Shown here in pieces: positions 1-6,448 of a stretch of DNA of 8,060 bases. The DNA is from Bog-159 sp035602155 (GTDB taxonomy: Bacteria; Acidobacteriota; Terriglobia; Bryobacterales; Bryobacteraceae): positions 1 through 8,060 of the forward strand of contig DATNMW010000370.1 in NCBI GenBank assembly GCA_035602155.1. Reading direction: 5' to 3'. The notes below the pieces were generated by a model, which was given only the letters and a program-made list of their open reading frames with translations, was not told the origin of the DNA and made no database searches. How positions within the stretch are numbered: the first letter of the stretch is position 1; each line of letters starts with the position of its first letter. The translations under genes were made by a program, and so were the position numbers.

Positions 1-1
1 C

Positions 2-652
<651 letters not shown>

Positions 653-789
653 GTGGTTACCAGCGCATAGCCTTCAAATTCTGCCGCGCGGTCTGGCGGC
701 CATTGTCGGCAGTCCCGTGCGAAGCCGACGACCGGTGCGGCGTCCGCTCATCGGGAGTTGGCCGCGGCGGATTCGGCGGCTTCCTTACT

Positions 790-1020
790 ACGAAGGGGTC
801 TGAAAACACGTTGGAGTTATTTATGGAAGATGTGTACCCTTTAGGGCCGTGTGGTACCGGGCCCACAACCGTGGTTTACCCGGAGGGAACCTGGTACTGC
901 AATGTGAGGCTGGCGGATGTGGACGAAATAGTGACCGAGCATATGTTGCGAGGAAGGCCAGTCGAGCGACTCCTCTATCGATGGCCCGAGGAGTTTCAGT
1001 TCGTGCTGAAGCGCAAGTAG
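790..1020 (+). pseudogene. Decayed (2Fe-2S) ferredoxin, C-terminal remnant
   Basis: The frame ending at TAG 1018-1020 reads KGSENTLELF, then CGTGPTTVVYPEGTWY, then DVDEIVTEHMLRGRPVERLL. This matches by eye the C-terminus of small thioredoxin-fold 2Fe-2S ferredoxins (Clostridium pasteurianum/Shethna type), whose usual end is C-x3-C-E-x-GPTVVVYPEG.WY, then DVxEIVExHL, then G.PVERLL. The N-terminal half with the first Cys ligands is absent. The segment between the GSE..LELF and GPT blocks looks collapsed by an internal deletion, and only the last of the four cluster Cys remains. It therefore cannot hold the usual cluster. A short product from ATG 823, with GGAG about 8 nt upstream, is conceivable (65 residues), so expression is not excluded. 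It lies directly before the broken rho copy, in what looks like a patch of gene debris. The family call rests on recognition, not a search. Confidence 0.55.
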
Positions 1021-1092
1021 ATGCTGGCCGCTCCTGATCCCGTGGTGTCCGGAATACTCGTTCGGTTAGGTTTTCCGAGGCCGCCGCTCCAA

Positions 1093-1457
1093 ACCATCGT
1101 GCCGCCTTTCGGCCAGGTGCTTTCCGGCGGCGTGGATTCGAACGCCTTGCAGCGCCCCAAGCGCTTCCTCGGCGCGGCCCGCAACATCGAAGAGGGCGGG
1201 TCGCTCACCATCATCGCCACGTCGCTCATCGATACCGGCAGCCGTATGGACGACGTGATCTTCGAAGAGTTCAAGGGCACCGGCAAGCGGCACGTGCAAG
1301 GAAGAGCTGCTGCCGCCCAAGGGAAGAGTTGAACCGTGTGTGGATTCCGCGCAAGGTGCTGAATTCGCTCCCTCCGGTGGAGACCATGGAGCTTCTCCTG
1401 GACAGACTAGGAAAGACCCTCAGCAACGCGGAGTTCCTGGCTTCCATGAGCGGGTAG
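1093..1457 (+). pseudogene. rho: Broken second copy of the rho 3' end
   Basis: Homology to the upstream rho begins abruptly at the codons for TIVPP (Q-loop) and runs to an identical ending, ATGAGCGGGTAG. Walker A and Walker B are missing. Bases 1093-1285 align with 221-413 with about 18 differences counted by eye (roughly 91% identity), about 14 of them synonymous. After GGCACCGGCA, 68 nt corresponding to 414-481 are deleted, which shifts the frame. A single inserted G near 1323 shifts it again, and the arginine-finger codon CGC has become TGC (Cys). The final frame then reads LNRVWIPRKVL to MELLLDRLGKT and the stop. The apparent open frame 1021-1332 is a chimera: unrelated N-terminal residues, the rho stretch, then frameshifted sequence. 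It cannot encode an active Rho. Best explanation: remnant of a second rho (paralogue or horizontally acquired) that was functional when it diverged. Confidence 0.92.
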
Positions 1458-1475
1458 GGCCACGGGCACCTGCGG

Positions 1476-1481
1476 TATACT
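1476..1481 (+). promoter_or_regulatory. -10 box of a leaderless-type promoter for the Uma2 gene
   Basis: TATACT ends 6 nt before the ATG at 1488. With the usual 6-8 nt from a -10 box to the transcription start, the start would fall on or next to the A of the ATG, giving a leaderless mRNA. No Shine-Dalgarno sequence and no good -35 box are visible. This arrangement recurs at three other genes here, which strengthens the call. Confidence 0.5.
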
Positions 1482-1487
1482 TTGGGC

Positions 1488-2006
1488 ATGGAAACTTCGC
1501 TTCTTGTATCCGAGCAGGAGTATCTCACCACCAGCTACGAGCCGGACTGCGAGTACGACGAGGGCGTGCTCCTGGAGCGCAATGTGGGAGAACAACCGCA
1601 CGGTCTCATACAAACTGCGCTAGCCTCTTTCTTCTACGAGCGCCGCAAGCGATTCGGGATTCGAGTGATTACCGAGCAACGCATCCGCATTGCGGCCCGC
1701 AAATATCGAATCCCGGACGTCTGCGTCTACCTGCAGCCCGTGCCCCGCGATCCGGTCCCCAGCACGCCGCCGTTCATCGCAGTCGAAATCCTCTCTCCCG
1801 CGGATCGCATGAGCCGGGTGCGCAAGAAGATCGACGAATACCTGGCATTCGGCGTAGTCTACGTTTGGCTCATCGATCCGGAAGAACGCCGCGCCGATGT
1901 CTACACCGCGTCGGCCTTCTACGAAGCCAAAGACGGGATGCTGCGCACTGAAGATCCAGTTATCGAGGTCCCACTGGCGAACTTGTTCCAGGCGCTGGAC
2001 GACTGA
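1488..2006 (+). CDS. Uma2 family putative endonuclease (PD-(D/E)XK fold, DUF820)
   Basis: The predicted 172-residue protein has the Uma2/DUF820 layout: an N-terminal SEQEYLTTSYEPDCEYDEGVL segment, in which a Glu/Asp patch and a short helix precede GEQPHG; a central beta region; the acidic RIPDVCVYL motif (Asp77); FIAVEILSPADR (Glu100); Lys residues at 113-114; and YVWLIDPEERRADVY. These are the expected positions of the PD-(D/E)XK-like active-site residues, and the length is normal. Family members are widespread, often multi-copy in Acidobacteria, Cyanobacteria and Chloroflexi. Their biological role is not established, and nuclease activity is inferred from fold. I chose ATG 1488 over an in-frame TTG at 1482 because the -10 box TATACT ends at 1481. 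The gene stands alone, just after the rho debris. It appears intact, with no frameshift. Confidence 0.93.
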   Translation: METSLLVSEQEYLTTSYEPDCEYDEGVLLERNVGEQPHGLIQTALASFFYERRKRFGIRVITEQRIRIAARKYRIPDVCVYLQPVPRDPVPSTPPFIAVEILSPADRMSRVRKKIDEYLAFGVVYVWLIDPEERRADVYTASAFYEAKDGMLRTEDPVIEVPLANLFQALDD

Positions 2007-2095
2007 CGCGGGCCAACGCCATGCGGGTAGCAGCCTTCGCCGGCTAGGTCGGCCCGAGGAAACACCTTGACCGGAACTACCGCTGAAGAACGATT

Positions 2096-2689
2096 CTAGT
2101 AGTGGGCACTGTCCATAGAGTGAAGCGCGTCGCAATCTTCGCGCCTCATTTTGACCGGCTCATCGAGCCACCCCAGTCGGCGGAGTCTTCCAGCGATCTC
2201 GTCAGCGGCCAGTTTAACTCGCTGGGGGTCACCGACTGGCACCAAGTCCTCGTCCGTTTGAATTCCGCGTCTGGCGCACGTCTCGCAGATTATCCGCTCT
2301 GCGTCCCCAGCGGGCGCAGGTTGACGAAATAGTAAGAATTCCCTCGGCCCCGCCAGGTCGTCGGACGCCCAGTACGTTTTAGCCTTGGCGTAATTGGTGT
2401 CCAGTAGGACACCCTCCGACACTTCGGGGAATCACGATAGTTCGCGTACCTCGTGAGCAACCAACTGCTGGCCGGGGAATCTGCCCATTGCATGTCGAGA
2501 GCATCGCTGCCACTGGCGCAGATGCAGCCAGCGAAAACCAGATCCTTGGATTCGCCGCACTTGTTGCACCGCACCCCAAGCAGATGCATCCCTGCGACCG
2601 CGTGCGATCAGACTGGATCCCGGCTTCGAAATGCTCAGCGACGATTCGCCATCCCTTAGCGTCACCTGGATCTGGGACTTATCAGACAT
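2096..2689 (-). pseudogene. Probable decayed gene for a small Cys-containing (zinc-knuckle-like) protein
   Basis: On the minus strand, ATG 2689 is preceded by AGGAGGT with 9 nt spacing, and the reading starts MSDKSQIQVTLRDGE. The most protein-like continuation changes frame: RIVAEHFEAGIQSD in a second frame, then GVRCNKCGESKDLVFAGC in a third. It then returns to the start frame for VSEGVLLDTNYAKAKTYW through ICETCARRGIQTDEDLVPVGD, KLAADEIAGRLRRLGWLDE and a TAG at 2096-2098. Two C-x2-C pairs suggest a zinc knuckle. In the start frame alone, the only interruption is one TGA at 2432-2434, so a single nonsense mutation is the alternative reading. Codon bias is weaker than in neighbouring genes. 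I do not recognise the family, and sequencing error or a real short gene (85 residues, 2689-2432) remain possible. The rest of 2007-2827 holds nothing else I can support firmly. Confidence 0.4.
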
Positions 2690-2698
2690 TTGGGCTTG

Positions 2699-2705
2699 AC
2701 CTCCT
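2699..2705 (-). promoter_or_regulatory. Strong Shine-Dalgarno site before ATG 2689
   Basis: AGGAGGT on the minus strand lies 9 nt before ATG 2689. It is a near-complete anti-16S complement and the clearest ribosome binding site in the window. It supports 2689 as a genuine ancestral start codon even though the downstream frame is broken. It could still be a chance match. Confidence 0.4.
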
Positions 2706-2827
2706 ACTCCGACCCACGGACGCGGGTGACGAAGGGGTCTGGCTTGGGAGAACGGCGCACGAGCTTGGCGGCTTGCCAGCTTATCGCGTATACACGACGA
2801 ACTGCCAGCACCTTGTGCTGGATGTCT

Positions 2828-4762
2828 TCACTTCATTTGCGCGCCAGCCTGCAACAACTCCTGCACGGCCCGATAACCCTGATCGATGGCTTGGTCCGTG
2901 TAAGCCGCGGCAGCGGCGTCGGAGTTGGCAATCGCGATACGACCGAAACGCTGTCTGCCGATCTCGCAAGGCCGTTGGCCTTCCGGCCAATCCGGGTCCC
3001 ATAGCGCGTTGTACTCATAGGCGTAGCCGTGGGGCCAGCGATTCACGGTAATGGCGGTGATGTCGCGCGCCGGATCGAATCCGCCCGGTCCCAGAATGCG
3101 GGCCAGTTGATCCCGAATCTTTAACTCGAAAGTGGCGAATGGGGTGGTCAGCAACTCCATCCGTCCGAAGCGGTGCTGCTCGCGCTCGGATAATCCAGGC
3201 TGGCACGGTGTGCGGGTCATGCGCAGCAGGATAGGCTCCTCGGGCGATTGCGGACAGCGGTAGCCGCCAATGCTCACCGGCTGATCGAGATGCACTCCGG
3301 TGTGGTACATGCACGGCGCAGACACGCCGCGCACGCCCAGTTTCTTGAACGCCATCCAGTTTCGCGCGGCGACCACAGTGTAGACCAGCGGCACCTTCGC
3401 GCCGTATTGCAATGCCTGCTTCTGAGGTTCGGGCAGATCCGGACACACATATGGGATGGCCATGTTCCAACAGGCCATGACGGCCGCCTTACCGCGCACG
3501 GTATAAACCCGCTTTTCGCATGCGTAAACGACCTCCACTTCTTTCGCGGACGCCGGATCGCCCAGGTGGCGCGCGCGCACAACCGTGCTGTTCAGACGAA
3601 TTCGCACCGGCGAACTTGCGCGGTCGAGGCGGCCGTAGTCGAACTTGGCGGTGACCACATCCTCGGCCGTGCTTCCCGGCGCCACGGCCGGGATCAGCGC
3701 TCTCACCAGCATGCGGGCTATCGACGCATTGCCATCGGGAAAGTGGAAGTAGTAAGGCTCGGTTTCCTCCACAAGGTCGCCGCCGGGGGTGAAATCGACG
3801 CGCGGCGTGGGCACGCGATCCAAGCTCATTCCCTGGAATCCCGGATAGCGCATGGCCCAGCAGTCCAGCGCCGAGACCGCATCGATGCCCACGCCAAACA
3901 GGTCGTGCGTGCGCGACCGATAGAACTGCACGACCTGCTCGTCGGTTTTGACCAGGTTCAACAGAAAGTCTTTGTAACTTACCCGCGAGAGCCGGCCCTT
4001 CTTTTCGGCCTGCGAGACACCCGGCATGTAATCGGCGTTTCCGGTTTGCAGGCGGACGATGTCGCTCTTCGCGGCGGTGGAAAGCGGCGACTGGGCCAGA
4101 AATTCGGCCAGCTTGTCGCCATTGGCGGATCCTGCGACCAACCGATCGGCGCCGAAGGTCTCCTTGTCGAAGAACGTAGCCGTTCCTAATCCGCTATAGG
4201 CGTTCCGATCTACGCACTTGGCTTCGAGCGCGGCTGGGTCGATGCCCAGATCCTTCATTAGGCCGCGCGCTTCCCGGCTATAAGGGTACGGCGATTCGAT
4301 CGCCCAAGTGCCGCCGTTGGCCAGCAGCATGCGCCCTCCCGCGCTGAGCTCGTTTCTTTTCGCATGCCCGCCAAAATCGTCGTGATTGTCCAGGATGAGT
4401 ATGCGCGCGGACGGACTGGCGCCTGCGCGATAGAAATGCGCCGCGGCCAAGCCGCTGATTCCGCCGCCGATCACGATGAGATCGTATGTCTCGCGCGTAT
4501 CGATGGGCGGTCCGGCGGTTTTCCAGAAGGTCCCATCCCGCAACGAATGCGCCGTCTCGAAAGAACCGTCCGTACTGCCCCGCATGCCGGTCAGCGCCGG
4601 TGGATAGTAGCCGGAGGCATCCTGTTGCGCGGCCCTTCCAGTCTGCTCCATCCCAAGCAGCCAGGCCGCGGTACCGGTAGACATCGCTGCGCCGTTCAAA
4701 AAATCACGGCGGGTAATGGGCCGTGGCATGCCCAAGTCTTTGTACGGCTGTCGATCGCTCAT
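2828..4762 (-). CDS. Tat-exported FAD-dependent oxidoreductase, spermidine dehydrogenase-like
   Basis: This is a 644-residue flavoprotein, probably acting in the periplasm. The N-terminus MSDRQPYKDLGMPRPITRRDFL carries a twin-arginine motif (residues 17-22) followed by a hydrophobic stretch. The segment YYPPALTGMRGS, then SFETAHSLRDG, is typical of bacterial proteins annotated as spermidine dehydrogenase or NAD(P)/FAD oxidoreductase. A Rossmann FAD site follows: VIGGGISGLAAA (99-108), with Asp125 closing strand 2 and DDFGGHAKRNE after it. The C-terminal block NRWPHGYAYEYN (about 574-585) and the ANSDAAAAAYTDQAIDQ helix complete the FAD fold. The substrate is not determined by sequence; polyamine oxidation is a family-based guess. 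I use ATG 4762 rather than an upstream in-frame start at 4861, because 4861 lies inside the cupin gene and the Tat signal follows 4762 directly. The cupin stop is 19 nt upstream, implying cotranscription. No Shine-Dalgarno is evident. Confidence 0.9.
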   Translation of the reverse strand: MSDRQPYKDLGMPRPITRRDFLNGAAMSTGTAAWLLGMEQTGRAAQQDASGYYPPALTGMRGSTDGSFETAHSLRDGTFWKTAGPPIDTRETYDLIVIGGGISGLAAAHFYRAGASPSARILILDNHDDFGGHAKRNELSAGGRMLLANGGTWAIESPYPYSREARGLMKDLGIDPAALEAKCVDRNAYSGLGTATFFDKETFGADRLVAGSANGDKLAEFLAQSPLSTAAKSDIVRLQTGNADYMPGVSQAEKKGRLSRVSYKDFLLNLVKTDEQVVQFYRSRTHDLFGVGIDAVSALDCWAMRYPGFQGMSLDRVPTPRVDFTPGGDLVEETEPYYFHFPDGNASIARMLVRALIPAVAPGSTAEDVVTAKFDYGRLDRASSPVRIRLNSTVVRARHLGDPASAKEVEVVYACEKRVYTVRGKAAVMACWNMAIPYVCPDLPEPQKQALQYGAKVPLVYTVVAARNWMAFKKLGVRGVSAPCMYHTGVHLDQPVSIGGYRCPQSPEEPILLRMTRTPCQPGLSEREQHRFGRMELLTTPFATFELKIRDQLARILGPGGFDPARDITAITVNRWPHGYAYEYNALWDPDWPEGQRPCEIGRQRFGRIAIANSDAAAAAYTDQAIDQGYRAVQELLQAGAQMK

Positions 4763-4781
4763 ATTCGCACCGATGGCGCGT

Positions 4782-5195
4782 TCACGCCTTCCACTTATAG
4801 AAATAGAACAGTAGGGCGACGCGGCCGGTGTTGACGATACCGTGCAGTCTGCCTCCGCCACAGTACATCATGCTGCCGGCAGCGACCTTAGCGACTTGGC
4901 CTTCGACCGAGATCTCGCCAGTACCCTCGGTCACTACGATGAACTCCTCTTCGGGATGCTGGTGTGGCGGGTGCGGCGACATTCCCGGCTTCAGGCGCAG
5001 GCTGCCGGCGGTCATGGACCGCAACTGACCCGTGGGGCCGTCGAAATAGATGCGCTGGTCGCCGAATGTCTCGTGCGTGAGCTTCGCGTTTTTCTCGTCG
5101 ACGACCGCATTGGGAAGGGTACCCGCGGTTTCCGCCAGCAGCGCTAGCGCATTCGCTCCCGCGGTCCATTTAAGCATGTCACGGCGACTGGGCAT
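4782..5195 (-). CDS. Tat-exported single-domain cupin
   Basis: This 137-residue protein begins with a twin-arginine signal, SRRDMLKWTAGANALALLAE (residues 3-22), so a folded and probably metal-loaded protein is exported. The mature part is one cupin barrel. Motif 1 spans G71 to G91 with metal ligands His78, His80 and Glu84, plus His75 nearby. Motif 2 runs from G107 with YCGGGRLH, giving His118 and Asn122; the usual proline is replaced by glycine and a Cys (112) sits beside the metal site. The reaction is unknown, as such cupins can be dioxygenases, isomerases or binding proteins. The gene lies 40 nt after the stop of the secreted-protein gene and 19 nt before the FAD oxidoreductase, so the two Tat proteins are likely made together. 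It also has its own -10 box in the short spacer. Confidence 0.9.
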   Translation of the reverse strand: MPSRRDMLKWTAGANALALLAETAGTLPNAVVDEKNAKLTHETFGDQRIYFDGPTGQLRSMTAGSLRLKPGMSPHPPHQHPEEEFIVVTEGTGEISVEGQVAKVAAGSMMYCGGGRLHGIVNTGRVALLFYFYKWKA

Positions 5196-5205
5196 TGTTC
5201 CCGCT

Positions 5206-5211
5206 ATTCTA
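5206..5211 (-). promoter_or_regulatory. -10 box for the cupin/FAD oxidoreductase operon
   Basis: On the minus strand TAGAAT lies 10 nt before the cupin ATG (5195), predicting a leader of only about 3-5 nt. No Shine-Dalgarno and no good -35 box are visible. Its position in the 40-nt gap after the secreted-protein gene suggests that the cupin and FAD genes can be transcribed independently of that gene. Confidence 0.45.
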
Positions 5212-5235
5212 CATCAAATTGTTCTGCGAAGGAAT

Positions 5236-6186
5236 TCAGGGCGCTATGAGCGTAACCGCAAGGATGACCACGTCGCGGTTTGCGTTCAACGTAAGGCTTT
5301 GGACCGTCTTAGAGCTATCCAGAGGGAAGAAATGGGCGTACAGATAGAAATTCCCCCGGCTATCCAGGCCGCCATCGGCCATGCATCTGTACGGCATCGT
5401 CACTGCTTCGTACTCATCAGGATAGCTCTGAGGCGTAAACCAATCGCTGAAATTCAGCGCAAGTTCCGAGGCGGTTCCGTCCGCGTAGTTTACCTTGACG
5501 ATCTGCCCAGTCTGATTGCCTTCCACGCCGGTGGCCAGCATCGCCATGGAACTGAACTGACCGGCCGGCAACATGATGGGTTGGCCAGTGCCGCTGACGG
5601 CGTCGGGTTCATTCGCCGGCCCAAAGGTGAACTGTATCCCGTTGAAGTTTCGCGCCGGAGTCAATAGGTTCGTGGAGTATGCCCAGCCGACGCCATCCAG
5701 ACCTCCGGTCGAAAAAGACGTGCCGTTAGTGTAGATACCATAGACGTTGTAGGCCGGCGACAAATCCACCATTGTTCCGATGCCGGCGGTGTTGGTCGCG
5801 GCGCTGACCGCCAGAGGCATGGAAAGGGTCTGCGTGAGACTGCCCGATACGCCGGTGATAGTCACCGTGGTGGCTCCCGTGACCGCCACAGCGCCTGAGG
5901 CTATTACGAGTGTGCTGGTGCTTGTTGTTGAGCTGCCAGGCTTGAACTCCGCCACGGTTCCCTTCGGCAGGCCCGACACCGAGAGTGTGACGCTGCCCGT
6001 GAATCTATCCGCCGGTTCAATCGTGATGGTGCTGGCGGCAGCCCCGTGCTCGTTGACATACAACTTAGCCGGTGTAGCGATAAGTGAAAAGCTCTGCGCC
6101 CGCGCTGAGGTTGCGGAAGAAAGGAGTGTTAAAGCGCACGCCGCCCATAATGGCAGCGCTGTTGTTGAAAACCGTCTTGTTGCCAT
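5236..6186 (-). CDS. Secreted protein with Ig-like domain and C-terminal beta-sandwich domain
   Basis: This 316-residue protein has a Sec-type signal peptide (about residues 1-30) with hydrophobic LPLWAACALTLLSS and a probable cut after ARA. Residues about 33-128 form a Ser/Thr/Val-rich Ig-like beta-sandwich (SFSLIATPAKLYV, FTGSVTLSVSGLPKGTVAEF, TTVTITGVSGSLTQTLSMPL), a type common in secreted acidobacterial proteins. Residues about 136-316 form a second beta-rich domain containing VDLSPAYNVYGIYTNGTSF, GLDGVGWAYSTNLL, FTFGPANEP and a tail, TVQSLTLNANRDVVILAVTLIAP. I recognise this second domain as one attached to Ig-like or glycoside-related secreted proteins, which suggests ligand or carbohydrate binding, but no catalytic residues are evident. 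ATG 6184-6186 fits the signal peptide and the promoter 11 nt upstream. The gene is divergent from the cytochrome gene and is followed after 40 nt by the cupin. Confidence 0.85.
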   Translation of the reverse strand: MATRRFSTTALPLWAACALTLLSSATSARAQSFSLIATPAKLYVNEHGAAASTITIEPADRFTGSVTLSVSGLPKGTVAEFKPGSSTTSTSTLVIASGAVAVTGATTVTITGVSGSLTQTLSMPLAVSAATNTAGIGTMVDLSPAYNVYGIYTNGTSFSTGGLDGVGWAYSTNLLTPARNFNGIQFTFGPANEPDAVSGTGQPIMLPAGQFSSMAMLATGVEGNQTGQIVKVNYADGTASELALNFSDWFTPQSYPDEYEAVTMPYRCMADGGLDSRGNFYLYAHFFPLDSSKTVQSLTLNANRDVVILAVTLIAP

Positions 6187-6197
6187 TTTGACTAGGA

Positions 6198-6203
6198 ATT
6201 ATA
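6198..6203 (-). promoter_or_regulatory. -10 box for the secreted Ig-like protein gene
   Basis: On the minus strand a perfect TATAAT is followed by 11 nt and then the ATG at 6186, predicting a leader of about 4-6 nt without a Shine-Dalgarno. It faces away from the cytochrome promoter at 6430. Confidence 0.6.
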
Positions 6204-6276
6204 CACCCGTCCGGGACCTGCGGGCTTTGGCTTCCTGGTGTTTAACCGGGTTCGGAGATTTCCGACTGAAGCAAAC

Positions 6277-6353
6277 CGCTCCCTAACGGTCGCGGCTCGG
6301 TAAACCTTGCGAAATCAACACGACTGTTACCGAGCCGCGACCGTCAGGGAGCG
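6277..6353. repeat. 27-bp near-perfect inverted repeat with 23-nt loop
   Basis: The left arm 6277-6303 (begins CGCTCCCTAACGG, ends GCTCGGTAA) and the right arm 6327-6353 (begins TTACCGAGC, ends CAGGGAGCG) are reverse complements except for one position (A6285 facing C6345). The loop 6304-6326 is A/C-rich. It sits between two divergent genes, between their promoters. There is no T-tract after either arm and no gene ends here, so it does not look like an intrinsic terminator. It could be a dispersed REP-like or MITE-like element, an operator for both divergent promoters, or a structured RNA element. No transposase or target duplication was seen. Confidence 0.9.
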
Positions 6354-6429
6354 TTCTCCCCAAAACGGTTAGGCACCACGGGCTTCCCCAGTCCGGCACC
6401 GATCCGGCCGACCGATGGAGTTTATCGTT

Positions 6430-6435
6430 TACAAT
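6430..6435 (+). promoter_or_regulatory. -10 box for the cytochrome c/quinoprotein operon
   Basis: TACAAT lies 13 nt before ATG 6449, predicting a leader of about 6-7 nt. A weak -35 candidate (CCGACC, 6408-6413) lies 16 nt upstream. No Shine-Dalgarno is visible between the box and the start codon. Confidence 0.45.
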
Positions 6436-6448
6436 CGAAGTTCGACCC

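Noticed and set aside
653..720. Terminator hairpin after rho
   Set aside because: Only a weak GCCGC/GCGGC pairing without a T-tract is present.
1021..1332. Open frame containing rho residues as a possible real small protein
   Set aside because: Its N-terminus is unrelated sequence and its C-terminus is frameshifted rho; it lacks Walker A and B, so it is part of the pseudogene.
1340..1951. Long open frame overlapping the Uma2 gene in another frame
   Set aside because: Arg/Pro/His-rich low-quality translation, a shadow of the Uma2 coding frame in GC-rich DNA.
3248..4189. 313-codon open frame antisense to the FAD oxidoreductase
   Set aside because: His/Arg-rich translation without motifs; the opposite strand encodes a clearly conserved flavoprotein.
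5050..5667. Plus-strand open frame across cupin and secreted-protein genes
   Set aside because: It is antisense to two supported genes, shows no family motif, and has shadow-like composition.
6277..6353. Inverted repeat as an intrinsic terminator
   Set aside because: No T-run follows either arm and both flanking genes start, not end, beside it.
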